This document shows, piece by piece, positions 23,802 to 35,868 of a stretch of 64,000 nucleotides of DNA (position 1 is its first letter; every line of letters starts with the position of its first letter). A model generated the notes under the pieces. That model did no database searches, had not been told where the DNA came from, and worked only from the letters and a program-made list of their open reading frames with translations. The translations under genes were made by a program, and so were the position numbers. The stretch comes from Stomorhina lunata (taxonomy: Eukaryota; Arthropoda; Insecta; Diptera; Rhiniidae): positions 131,595,799 through 131,659,798 of the forward strand of contig OW121740.1 of the NCBI GenBank assembly GCA_933228675.1, read 5' to 3'.

Positions 23802-25618
23802 TGCGACTTCAAAAATAAAAATTAATATTTTTTTTTCAATGTGGGTTGTGTTTCACTGTTCTATCGATATTACAATGGTATGCATGTGTTCTAATGAAAT
23901 CAAGGACCTTGTTCCCGAACCCCAAACTTTTGCACCTAGTACTCGTATGTCCTCAAATACTTATCCATTTGTTGTCGATTGGCCAGTGGATCGCAAAACG
24001 CATTATAGAGGAAGCTCGTTCTTTAGCCCCACTGTCTGTATATGGAATTAACTTCCCTCAGAAATCTTTCCGAAAATTTATGATATTAAACAATTTTAAA
24101 AGAATGTCCACAAACATTACTCTCTCTTTCCTCTTTACCTTTTTTCCTAGTTCCATCACAATGCAATGCCAATGTATGAGTCATCCCCTGAGGAAATTAT
24201 GTTCTTCTGACAAAAATATTTTAAAAAGATGAAGAATAAAATCGGTTTACAAGTCACTATATCACCCACATAAACATCTTACGGAAATAGGGAAACTAGT
24301 AAAAAGAATAGGAGGTTTCTGTCTGTCCATCAGTTGAAAGCGCGACGAAAGGTAGAGCAACAAAATTTGATAACAGTATTTCTGATTTTTTGAAAAGTAT
24401 TGAAATTTTACGAAATCGGTTCACATTTGATTATAGATCCCATGTAACCCCGTCTCGGGAATCATTTTAAGGCTTACTTATAAATTAAATTGAATTTCAT
24501 GTTTACAACTTAATTTGGAGCACAGAAGTTTTATGCAACTATCGGTCAGTATGTCAAATTTTATAGCTCCCATATAAATCTACCCTCAGAAATGAGTTAA
24601 ATGCTAATCAATATCAAATTATAGTAAATGTCAATTTAATACAGATCAGTTTTCTATAACTGTCAGGCAACGAGTAAAATTATTTGAGAATCGGTCGACA
24701 TTTGACTATAACCCCCATATAAATCCTACTTAGGGAACCAGTTAAATGATAATAAATATCTAGTTATAGTAATTATGATGCTAGAATTTAGTAGTGATCA
24801 ATTTCTTATAGCTATCAGGCAGTAGTAAAAACTTTTCGTAAAACGGTCTACATTTAAAAATTGATTTTATAAAAAAAAACACTCGCGCAAATCACAAAAA
24901 TGTCTTGAAAGCCAGTTAAACACTAATAAGATGTAAACCTGGCCGCTTAATTTTGCACAAAGAAGCTTTGCGCAAATACCACTCATATACTAAGTGACTT
25001 ACGTTAGCGCATTGTAACATAAATGGATATTTAAATGGTTGAGGTCTCAAAAAAGTAAAAAAGAAAAGACGGCACGCTTTCCCGATATCCGATCTGAATG
25101 AAACATAGTATTTGGATTATTGGAGTCAAATGTAAAAGAAATTGGGTTGTTCGTCTTTCTGTTAAATGACTTTCAATTTTTTGGGACACTCTAATGTCTC
25201 GGAACCAGAGAGCTTTATTCTTTTTACTGAACTAAAACGATTGAATATAAATTTTATATGAAGTAAAAATTGGCGTTTTGAAAGATTTGACAATCATATA
25301 CTTTGTTTTAGGTTAATTGATACGAAAATATTTGCGGTTGTAAAAAATATTAGTGATATCTGTCCATATATGGTTTTACTTGGTCCTTGCCCAAAACTAC
25401 CTAAAATTTAATAAAAATCTTTAAATGTTTCAAAAGTCTGATAATAGTATAAGTGTGGTGACAAAATTTTGCGGAAATAAGTTTTATGTGTTCCCTTATT
25501 CTTATACATACTTTTGTGCTATTTATAATCAAAAATTACAATTTCTATTCGATTTACATTTGATCATAGCTTCCATATCAGGCTTTTTCCAAAATTATTA
25601 AAATGATCTTATTAGAAA
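23802..25618. other. Decayed dispersed repeats, no gene
   Basis: From about 24240 the text holds repeated phrases such as CGGTTCACATTTGATTATAG, CTCCCATATAAATC and AAATGCTAAT, typical of the old dispersed repeats. A 70-codon frame at 23839-24051 is more complex than its surroundings but has no recognisable motif or splice context. Confidence 0.5.
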
Positions 25619-26922
25619 CCCAGCAAAACTTTGGTAATGGCAAGTACTCTGATAACTGGTTACCTTGTAACGACTACAACATACCATCCGAATAAATAAT
25701 AAGTTATTACAGAAGTACTTATTTGTAATTAAGATGGCAATTTAAACTGAATGGCCCCGGTTCAAATCCCACCAAGGGCAACAATTTTTTTAGTTTTTTT
25801 TTTTTTAATTAAAAGAGTCTTTTTAAATGATTTTTGAATTTTATGAACTTAAATATTATCTTCTGTAAAAAAAAATTGTAAAACTAACTCAGGTTAATGA
25901 AAAAATACCATCATGAGTCAATTTTGATTATGTAGGGGGTGTTGAATACCAAATACGATTCTAATTGGTCTTAACTTGGTAAGCCCAACTTATCTGGATC
26001 ATCCTTCATCTCAACTGTGGACACACACCTCCTCATGGTATCACCCGGGGAGCTAGTTTAACACCCATTAATATTGTGAGTTAACATGTTCCGAGAGTTG
26101 TCCCATAAGATCGATAAAAATGGGTTAGGATTAAGGGGTAGTAACCCTCTCTTGAAAAAAATACAATGAAGAGGATAAAATTAGAATTGAAATGTCCCAC
26201 TACCTAATGTTAGAGGAGGATGTCCGAAACTTCGATAGAAAGACCAAGTAGAGGAACATTTTTCAAAGCTTGGCCTATAAAATTGGAGAATATTCGCACA
26301 AGATCGAAATCTATGGAATTCTAAAATATGCTCGGACTTTGACCTTAACAGGTTGTAACATTTAAGTAAGTAAGAGTCAATCTTATGTAAAAACTTATAC
26401 AAAAAAGAAGATTTAAATTGTTTAAGTTTTAAAATAATTTTAAAAAAGTTTTAAAATAATTACAAAAAATCGTATAAAAATATTTTTCCAAAAATTATAA
26501 CAAAGCAAAAAAAAAGCAGGGAAAACAAAGTTATTTTCACATGATTTTGGATCTAAAAATAAATATTGTTTATATTAATTATAAGCTGCTAAGTTTTCAA
26601 CATATGAAGTAGCTCAGTGGAAGAGTCTCTGCCTAGCAGTCGGAGGGTCTGGGTTCGAGCCCCCATGGGATCACAAAAAAAAATTTGTATTTCGTTTAAA
26701 AATATATGTTTTTAATAAAACAACAACAAAAAAGTTGTTGCTGTTGTTGTTGTTGCTTTCAAATTGCTTACCCAAGTCATTACTTTTCTGCAATTGGTAA
26801 GTACTTGCCTCCAATGACATCCCCATGTTAATGTAATGACTTAAACAGCGAATGAGTAAGTAGTTCGTGTTCAATAGTTTAACTGTTTAACTCATTATTT
26901 GGTAATGAAAAGTTTGACTGGG
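25619..26922. mobile_element. 1.3-kb inverted-repeat element, copy A
   Basis: One of three near-identical copies (also 38042-39321 and 51511-52814). The left end is CCCAGCAAAACTTTGGTAAT. The right end, reversed, reads CCCAGTCAAACTTTTCATTA, so the termini are short inverted repeats. Subterminal TGGCAAGTACT and AGTACTTGCC are also inverted. No transposase is encoded. It carries GGTTCAAATCC followed by a T-run near the left end and a tRNA-like segment at 26604-26673. A CAACAACAAAAAAGTTGTTG hairpin follows. Flanks give AA/AA here and AT/AT in copy B, but copy C does not fit, so the target duplication is unresolved. Confidence 0.85.
26604..26673 (+). promoter_or_regulatory. tRNA-like Pol III promoter inside repeat A
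   Basis: It has a perfect internal A-box-like block (TAGCTCAGTGG) and B-box (GGTTCGAGCC) at tRNA spacing. The anticodon arm can pair CTCTG with CGGAG, but the loop would be 9 nt, not 7. The 5' side cannot pair with TGGGATC as an acceptor stem. It is therefore tRNA-derived, not a working tRNA. A-rich sequence follows. Confidence 0.75.
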
Positions 26923-28074
26923 AACTTTGTCATACTCTGTGGTGTAGGGTACTAAATCTTTAATTTAATTTTTTCTGAAGGTAAAATTAGCTGTTTAAAT
27001 AACTAAATAATTATGTATATAATTATTCCTGAAGTTTTTGTAATACGTAATTATTTGATATTTTAGAAAAAGATGATCCTCTACATACTCTCCCACAAAC
27101 CATCAACATCTTACATAACTTTTTTTAACACTCTTTTTCATTGACCATAAATGGTTCCAAAAATACAAAGTCAGGCAATAACACCAATAAAAAAGAAAAG
27201 ACAAAAAAGAGCAGCAACAACAGCGTGATCATGTTTTATTACAATATTTGTATCACTTAAATGTTTGACCCTTTTTATGTACCAAAGAGTCCTAATGAAC
27301 AATGACCAAAAATGTAACATAACAACGAAAATCCATTATGAATTGTGTTGTTTTCCAGCTTTAGCTTCCAGTATTAAAAACGATGCCTCAAAAATGGAAA
27401 GACTACAAACAAACACAGCCAACCAACCAACCAACAAAAGAACATTTCGATAATTTAGTAAAAACATTTTTAAACAGCTGCAGTCAAAAAAAAAATAAAA
27501 ACTAAATTAAATATTTATTTAAAAGGTATCAAGCTAAAGTTAAACGATTTATCAATTCGCTATTAAATATACAAAATTTATCTTAAGAAGTTCTAATTGA
27601 GGAATCTTAAAAAAATGTTAAACAAAGTAACAGTTACTTTGAGAATAACAGCTTAGCTACAGTTATGCATTAAATTCATTGAATTAATGAAATATTTCTT
27701 ACTACTAAACTATAATTACAAGTACATATCTCTTTAGATGTATAATTTAGGTTTCAACACGGATGTATTTGATTTATACATATTTTAAAGTATCATTAAA
27801 AATGTCCCATCTAAATATGACATTTTGCAATAAATTTGTTTGCATTATTACAAAATCATATTAAATTGTTTCATTTTCTAACTACACTTTAAATTATAAT
27901 ATGATATCACTATCTAGATTAAATTATTACTATGAACTTTATATATTTTTTGGCATTTATTAGAAACTATAATTATGAATTAATTTACATCTATGTTATT
28001 GTATGTGTAACATATATAATAGGGAGGCCCTTAGATCTATATAAAAATTTCTAACAGAAAATTTGTAACAAAAA
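26923..28074. other. Intergenic, no gene seen
   Basis: AT-rich. A patch at 27170-27460 has AAC/CAA-rich simple sequence (CCAACCAACCAACCAAC). No supported coding frame. Confidence 0.45.
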
Positions 28075-28490
28075 CAAGTAAGAAAACGTTATACCAAGCC
28101 CGACCATCTAAACAAAACATTTTCCAAGACTTTTATATATAGGCCATTTCCGTCATTGAGTCTTATATAGGATCAAATATAGACCGATTGCCTCGAAATT
28201 AAAGAATGTGATTTAAATTTGTACAAACATTATAAATAGTCATTTTCTTCAGATTTACTAGCGTATTTGTGACTTTCGTCGCATTTAAGTAAAATTTAAC
28301 AGTTTGTTGTATGTGAGCTACGGTCAAATATGGAACGATTTTAGATATTTTTTTATACCCTTCACCAATAGGTGAAAGGGTATTATAAGTTTGTGATTCC
28401 GTTTGTAATTTTTTTATTAGTGATCGTAGACCCCATAAAAATTATACCGATCGACTCAGAATCGGGAGGAGAATCGATTAAGCGATGTCC

Positions 28491-28544
<54 letters not shown>

Positions 28545-30533
28545 CTGTCTGTTGAAATCAAGTTTCTGAAGCCCCTGGAGGATGGACCTACATAAGTTAT
28601 ATACCAGATTTTAGGAAATTCTCCCGCAATGAACGCTATTAAATTTCATTAAAATCGGTTTATAAACACCGAAAATATCGAAAAAATACCAAAAATTAGA
28701 CGAAAATTTTAAAATTTTTGATTGAAACACACTTTTAAATAACAAGAGAAACAAGATACTCCTGGTGTACATGTGATAATATATTATATATCAGATTTTA
28801 GGAAATGGTTCCCCAAAGCACTCTGTGAAATTTTATCAAAATCGGTCCATAAACAACTGAGATACCGCCAAAACACTAAATTTGATGTATCGCAAATTGC
28901 CCAAAGTACGCATTAGGGAATGTTTGTTGAAAAAATGAAATGCAGAAATAGGAAAAACCATCCTCGTAGAGCACGGACATACATACATTTTATATCAGAT
29001 TTTAGGAAATTCCCCCGCCAAGCACATTATTAAATTTTATCGAAAGCGGTCCATAAACAACTGAGATATCGCGAAAACACTACTTGTGATGTACAGCAAA
29101 TTACCCAAAGTACGTGTCTAAGAAATTTTGTTTACATTTTGTAAGTATTGTTTCAGAGATATCTCAGTTGTTTACGGACCGATTGTGATGAAATTTGACA
29201 GTGTTCTTTGTGGGAGGATTTCCTAAAATCTGATATATAAACTCCACATTATAAATACCATTCAAATTGTACCGATCGACTCAGAATTGGCAGGAGAATC
29301 GATTTCGCGACGTCCGTCCGTCCGTCCGTCTACCTGTCTGACCGTCCGTCCGTCTACTTGTCTGTCTTTTTTTCTGTTGTAGTCAAGTTTTTGGAGCTCC
29401 TGTTTTGTCGATATTTTAGATGTTTATTTTATTTTTTATTTTTATTTGTCATATAATTAATTATAATTATCTATCTATTATAACAGATACGATGATGACA
29501 TTTAGTATAAAGACGTTGTAAAATATCGTTATTCAGGGCGATAGCGCCTAAAATAAACTTTCTAGAGAGACAACATTTGACAAAAGTATTTCTGATATTT
29601 TGAAAAGTTCGGCATTGAAAATGGGCGAGCTCGGTTCACATTTACTGTTATCTCCCATATAACCCCGACCAGGAATCACTTTAATGCTGATAATTATAAT
29701 TGCACAAAGAACTAGAGCAAAACTTTCCACACATCCATCGGACAGATCGAAGGAACAATACATCCCAAATATTATTGTTCAAGTATTCATCTTAATTAGT
29801 TAACTACAGATTAATAAGTAAATCTTCAATAAATTTTCCGCCAAAGCTGATATCCATTCACTTGAAAACTATATATTTCACGTATGTATCTAAAACTAAG
29901 AGTGTATACCTTATAATTCTAAGGCTTATATACATTGACAATCATTGTTAAAGCTTTGATCTAAACCAGTTCAGAGTTTTAAATAACTAATCATGAACTT
30001 TTAATAGTTGGATAATTCGTATGAATTAAAGTACACAACCCTCACTGGGCACTGTGTTTTTGGGTTACTTGGTAACTTAATCTTTATCAAATCGATGTGC
30101 TCTTGCAAATCTAAGGGCATCTACATTTTGAAGCATCTTTTCTGCATGGTTTATCTGGTCTATCGATTTTATTAAATGTTCGTAAAATAGACACATATCA
30201 CTTTAGAATCGAAGTGACGCTGCCTTCGACATCAGCCACCTGCCCAACCTAACCTTTAGGTCCATAACAATTTTAGATGATGACGCTACCAAAAAGCTTT
30301 TCGTTTTCCGAATCTTAATTTTAAAGATTCTTTGCATATAATACTAGTATAACCATATATTGCTTACATACATAATATACATATGAAGCATTTGTGTGGG
30401 GCTCAACTAAGTCAGTAATCAGAAACTATATAATTATCAATACATTCTTACGATTTTGTACTTTACTTTTGGAACACCATTGGTGAAGGGTATCCAAGAT
30501 TCGGCAAAGCCGAATATACCACTCTTACTTGTT
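28075..30533. repeat. Compound dispersed repeat
   Basis: It starts with CAAGTAAGAAAACGTTATAC and ends with GATTCGGCAAAGCCGAATAT and CTTACTTG, so the ends are inverted with respect to each other. Inside are two TCTG/TCCG simple repeats after the phrase ATCGACTCAGAAT (28440s and 29275s). Internal repeats such as TATATCAGATTTTAGGAAAT occur at about 28602, 28790 and 28983. The reverse occurs near 29220. It encodes nothing recognisable. Confidence 0.7.
28491..28552. repeat. (GTCT)n microsatellite
   Basis: About 15 units of GTCT with one GTCC change, located just after the CCGATCGACTCAGAATCGG phrase. A second, shorter GTCC/GTCT tract lies at 29307-29370 in the same context. Confidence 0.95.
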
Positions 30534-30971
30534 TATAAAAGCGATGTTTGCTTTAAATTTCACAAAAATTAACTGAAATTTACGTCATATGTCTCAATAA
30601 AGGAAAGTGAGACCTATCGAAAAAATGAACGGACTAGTTTAAACAGCTTTGGTCCTACTGTATATTAAAATTAATTTACCTCTAATTAAAATTGCGACCT
30701 TAAAGTTCATATTTACATGGAAGGCAGGCTCAGTAAGTGATTCTGAGTCGATTGATTTTCAAAGTTGTTCCATATTAAAATTTCAAAGTTAAAATCTTTC
30801 TGAAGATGGGCCTTTAACGTTAATAAATAATAGCTTATTAAAGCCCAACTCAACAATGTTTGTAGTTGTAATATGTTAAATAATTGTAATAAGCAAAATA
30901 TAAAAATTCTAGAAACACGTAAATTTATTGAAATATTTTAAAAATTCATCTGAAATTAAAATTTCGATATC
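30534..30971. other. Intergenic, no gene seen
   Basis: AT-rich, including a short dispersed-repeat piece (GTGATTCTGAGTCGATTGAT near 30738). No gene. Confidence 0.45.
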
Positions 30972-31084
30972 TTTACCCCTATTGCGAATATCATCTCCCA
31001 TGGGAATTGTGTTCCCAAAATATAAATATAAGAAAATCGTTTTGAGGACACGATTCAAATGGGAGATATTCGCTATAGGGGTGA
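30972..31084. mobile_element. Small foldback element (MITE-like), 113 bp
   Basis: The left arm, TTACCCCTATTGCGAATATC, pairs with GATATTCGCTATAGGGGTGA on the right. CTCCCATGGGAATTG and CAAATGGGAG continue the pairing inward. The arms are about 45 bp. There is no coding capacity. It differs in sequence from the 13.2 kb foldback. Confidence 0.75.
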
Positions 31085-31498
31085 TAAGTTATGTTCCCGT
31101 ACGATAACGAAGCTACCGAAACCAGTCCAAAGATACCCAAAACTCACCCAATTGTGTTCTCGTACTCTGTTTTGGTTTGAGTCTTTACTAAATTGTGAGA
31201 GTAATTCATTTCCTCTCTTACTCAAAACTACACAGACTTTTTTGAGTAAGTTTGGGTAAAAGTTTAGGTTTCAAAAAATCATATAATTTAATTCATATTC
31301 AAATAAACCCAAATTTCATTTAACAATTGAAAATTTTAAATATTAAGCTATACTTTTCATACATTTTTAAATATTTCGGCATTTTCGATTTTTGCCGATT
31401 TTCGTAAATCAAACTGCCGATAGTTTTAGAAAAATATGCCGATTTTTCACTAAAATTTCCACTTAAAATATGTTGGACACCTTTCCCTTTTTACATGA
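31085..31498. other. Intergenic, no gene seen
   Basis: AT-rich, no recognised feature. Confidence 0.4.
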
Positions 31499-31545
31499 GC
31501 AGTTGCCTCTTGTGGTACAAAATTATGATGACTACTCGAATGAGG

Positions 31546-31741
31546 GTGCTCTGGCTTAGTTGTTTAGTACGTCGACTACTTAGCGTAACATATCATATTC
31601 AGCCAGGGTTCGAACCTTAATCACGGCAACATCAATTTTTGTAAATATTAATTACCATAGCATCCTCCATCGGCGGTTAACCTACAGCAATAACCGCCGC
31701 CGATGTAAAATAAATAAAATTGGCTACAGAACAAAAAAAAA
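31546..31741 (+). mobile_element. tRNA-derived SINE
   Basis: It has an A-box-like TGGCTTAGTTG at about 31550 and a perfect B-box GGTTCGAACC at about 31609, spaced as in tRNA genes. A GC-rich hairpin (CATCGGCGGTTA pairing with TAACCGCCGCCGATG, 31669-31706) follows. It ends at an A-rich tail near 31730-31741. This layout (tRNA head, body, poly-A tail) fits a SINE. It interrupts the mariner remnant. Confidence 0.65.
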
Positions 31742-32039
31742 ATTTTGTGTAACAACGTCCCGAAAATAGAAAAATGTGAAAAAAAAACGAAAAAAATATA
31801 AATTTGGTGTTAAAAAAAACACATGTATCTTAAGAAACTATATACCGCTGAAAAGGGCTAAGTTTCTTCTTTCAATATCTTTTAAAAAAATTAAAATCGG
31901 TTGGCATTTGTCTACATTACATGGTGATTAGTGCATACGGGTATAAAACCCGGTTTTTTACCCGTAACTTCAGATTTTGGGGGTGTTTTGAAAATTCAAA
32001 AAACAGAGTGTTGTCCTACTGGACAGAAAAATGGTATAA

Positions 32040-32395
32040 CATTCCAGAAACTTTTACTTCATTTTTTCGATACAAAAATTTTTATATAAAAAATTTTCGG
32101 TATAAAAATTTTACATAAAAAAATTTTTCGGTTTAAAAATTTTACATAAAAAAATTTTTCGGTATAAAATAATTTGTTGTACCGAAATTTTATATATGTA
32201 GAAAAATTTGAAGTTACAAAAACTTCATATAGAAAATTTTTCGGTACAAAAATTTTATGTAGAATATTTTGCGGTACAAAAATTTTATATAGAAAATTTT
32301 TCTGTGCAAAACTGTTATATAAAAAATTTTTCAGTTTAAAAATTTAATATAGAAAATTTTTCGGATAAAAATGTAGAAAATTTTTTGAAAATTCC
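32040..32395. repeat. AT repeat array with TTTTTCGGTATAAAAATTTT
   Basis: About ten imperfect units, each with ATATAGAAAATTTTTCGGTA-like text. It resembles the near-palindromic arrays at 5.8-11 kb but with GGTA in the spacer. Confidence 0.85.
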
Positions 32396-33012
32396 CGGAA
32401 TAGAATTTTTGGACACAAATTTGAGTATTTTATATTAAATATAGAATAAATATTTTTAATACCAACAGAAATCATACAACTAAATTTCGTGATGATACCT
32501 TACTCTAAGGCTTGATCAACAATAAAACTTTCTTACTTGTTTTATCAGAAGCTCAATTTTGGGTGAATGGAAACGTAAGCAAAAAAAATTGACATAGTTG
32601 GAGTAAAGAGCAGCCTCCAGAACTGCAAATACATTCCGATAAAAGGGTATTTTTTGAGATTCGAGTTCGCTTTACTGACTGCCTATATCATGAGATAAAC
32701 CCCTTCAGACTATTTTTGTAGGGATATATGAAATCTAATACCAAATATACCTGCCGATATGTAGGAGAAAGTGTAAAAAAATTAAAAAATATTTATTTGA
32801 CTTAATATCGAAAAATTTGTATTTGTCCTTTTTTTCATTAAAAAATATGGTCACCGTAAATATACAATTGTAGGGTAGTATTGGACTTACTTCTCTTAAA
32901 AAATATATCGGAACGGAAGTTTCAAAAATTCAGAAAGTACACATGTTTCATCTATCACATAACAGGTATATTTTTTTTTATTTGACTTATGTTTTTTTTT
33001 GTTTCTAAGATA

Positions 33013-33861
33013 TCCTTTCAAAAGGATTCAACATTTTCAATTTATCTCGAGATATTTTTTAGGAGGAACCACCCTAATAACTATAAATATTCACAGTAAA
33101 TACCAATTTATTAAATTAAATACATTTATGTCTGAACTTATATGTAAGTACATATAGTATGTACTAGTAGAATACAATGAATAGTTCGAGTTAATGCCAT
33201 AGAAATTTTACTCTCATGTGTTGCATGAGATTGTATGAGTTTGGATAAGTGTTTTTTGAATGTTGTATCATACAATAATAAATTTATAAATAGATGTAAT
33301 TTTAGACAACATTAACGTTCAAAATGCAAAATGTCATATGAATTGATTGCATTAATTAATAAATTAATTTGAAACCTCATTTAGTCAGCAGCAGCAGCAT
33401 CAACTGCTGCAATAGCAACAACAACAACAGCAGACAGCAGCACTAAATGAAAATGAATGATGTACGAGTGTATTTATGTTTATGCTTTAAATGTTGTCAT
33501 TGCTACTGAATATTCGTTGTTGGTATATCAGTTATTTAAATTAATGTATTGGTTAAAAATTATAGTTTCAATAACAAGTTTTAATGCAATAAGTGCAAAT
33601 TATATTATTTCATTACAAATTTTGAATAAAGTTGTGACAAACTTGTAAATCAAATTTCCCATACAAAATTCCTACAATAAGCCTTAGATAATTATATAAT
33701 TCGTTTATGATTTCATACGAAAACTTTGTTTTTAAAAATTGGTCAAATCCGAAAAAAAAACTTTATTAGTATAACATTTTCGACATGATAAAGGCAAACC
33801 ATACGAAACAGGCAAGAATACATTTGGAACTAATGTATATATGACCATTTCAAATCAAAAA
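33013..33861. other. Intergenic with CAG/CAA microsatellite
   Basis: At 33388-33441 there is a CAGCAG/CAACAA tract. The remainder is AT-rich and has no supported gene. Confidence 0.5.
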
Positions 33862-34961
33862 AAGTAAGAAAGTGCTATAGTCGGTCAAGCCCGACCATAC
33901 GATACCCTTCACCATTAAGGGGAAAGGTGTTCTTTTTCCTGTACAAAGACAAATATTTGCTAAATTTTTACAACATACAAAGATTTTCTCAAAACTTATA
34001 TATGTATTTAAGTTGTTTCCGTCATTTTAATTTATATGAGAGCTAGGGTCAAATGTGGACCGATTATCTCGAAACTTGGCAAATTGATTACAGTAGTTAC
34101 AAAAATTATGTACGCAAAAAATAAACTTAAAATTCAGATTTACAAGCGTTTTAGTGATTTTTGTCTCATTTAGTACGTTTTGACAGAAAAGTTTGTATGG
34201 GAGCTATGGTCAAATGCGGACCGATTTCAACAAAATTTGGTACAGTGATTTTAGTTTATATGCAATATTTGTTTCAAATTTCATTAAAAACAAGTAAAAA
34301 GGTGCTATAGTCGGTCAAGTCCGACCATATGATACCCTTCACCACTAAGGTCAAAGCTGTTTTTTTTTGTTAATAAAGACAAATACTTGTTAAATGTTGT
34401 TATCATACAAACAATTTCTTAAGACATATATTTAAGTTGTTTCCGTCATTTAGACTTATATGAGAGCTAGGGTCAAATATGGACCGCTTATATCAAAACT
34501 TAGGAAATTGATTAAAGTTTTTACGGAAATTATGTATGTAAAAACTAAACTTAAAATTCTCATTATCTTTAGATTTACGAGCGTTTTAGTGTTTTTTCTC
34601 ATTTAGTGCGTTTTGACAAAAGACTTTGTATGGGAGTTATGGTCAAATGTGGACCGATTTCAACGAAATTTGGTCCAGTGATTTTGGTTTATATAAGGAG
34701 TATCTCTTTTAAATTTGAAAAAATATTGATATTTGTGACCAAAATATCAATTCCGGGAAGTGGAACCTATGTGAGGTACCATAAATAATGAACTGATTTT
34801 GACGAATTTCATTAGCCACGGTCATCAAAAAAATAATCTGTGCCAAATTTCATCAAATTATCTTTAGAATTGCGACCTGTACTTTGATTACATGGTTTAC
34901 ATGGGGTCCAGCCGGACGGACGGACTGACATAGCTAAATCGACTCAGAAAGTTATTCTATA
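33862..34961. repeat. Dispersed repeat, two tandem partial copies
   Basis: Two copies start with GTGCTATAGTCGGTCAAG and GATACCCTTCACCA, at about 33870 and 34300. The first breaks off at about 34290 and the second runs through the CAATTCCGGGAAGTGG and CCGGACGGACGG blocks to AATCGACTCAGAAAGTTATT. The same family occurs at 1-2530, 39355-40062, 50947-51239, 56485-56545 and 59083-59160. Confidence 0.8.
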
Positions 34962-35868
34962 TATAAATAGACATTTTCCGCAACTGTGTGAAGTTGATAC
35001 TTATACAATTACTTACATAAATTGAATTAAAATGTGTGTATGTATTTTATGTTCTAATTTTGGAGCTTGCATCGAAATCTAATTATTAATTGATTCAATT
35101 AAATAAAACTACTTTGAAGTACTTCTCTGTAACTTTAACTCTTTTAAAGTTAAATTGTTCTTCAATATAAATTTACTTAATAGTAAATTCAAATATTTTA
35201 AGTGCTGTTAATAAACAATATATATGGATGCAATAATAAAATCCAACACCATCTGAATATAACAGAAACTACAACAACTGCAAACTGACGGAATGCATCG
35301 TCATCAACATCATCATCAAAAGCAACAGCAGCAACGTTCTCATAAACATCAGCAACATCACATGAAAATGTTAATTGAATTTTAATGGTTGCAACTCTTT
35401 ATACAATAAATACTCGTACATTTATGTTCACATTATGATTTATGTATTTGTAAGAGTATTAATGGATTCAGGCAAGTCTGCCTATTAGGGTGGATAATAT
35501 GATATCATTTTATTTCCTGGCTTTAAGTCGATTTTCAACTCATTTGTTTTATAATTTAATAAATGAGGAGGAATACTTTATTCATAAATTATTAATAAAG
35601 TTATGAAGAACTTATAAATTAAATTTTCAATGCAAAATTCCTTTATAATTTTATATTTCGTTTCTGAATTAGGGGAATAAAATATAGTACAAACCCTAAT
35701 GTTTTTACTCTTGTACTTATCATGGACATACATATGAGTATAGAATGGCATATTTATAATTTTTAAATTAAATATGTATTAAATTATAAATATTTCCGTT
35801 AACTCTTCTGTGATCTATAAGTATATCATTAAAGTTCATGTGCATAAAAATCACTGAAATTTACATTA
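34962..35868. other. Intergenic, no gene seen
   Basis: AT-rich with a short CATCATCATCA/CAGCAGCAA tract at about 35296-35360. No gene. Confidence 0.45.

Larger units (their letters stand above)
31499..33012 (-). mobile_element. Ancient mariner remnant split by other repeats
   Basis: At 31499-31545 TTGCCTCTTGTGGTACAAAA matches the minus-strand mariner text around 17873. At 32936-33012 CATGTTTCATCTATCACATA and ACAGGTATATTTTTTTT match the text around 18225-18255. The two pieces are in the right order and orientation. In the intact element they are only about 350 bp apart, but here they are 1.4 kb apart. The gap is filled by a SINE, a repeat array and other DNA. The similarity is partial, so this is an old relative of the DD37E copies. 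Confidence 0.55.

Noticed and set aside
23839..24232. Overlapping 70- and 128-codon frames after mariner copy 3
   Set aside because: More complex than the neighbourhood, but no motif, no splice context and no agreement between the two frames; kept only as a note.
26604..26673. A functional tRNA gene (also at 39000 and 52494)
   Set aside because: A- and B-boxes are present, but the acceptor stem does not pair, the anticodon loop would be too long, and it occurs only within a transposable repeat.
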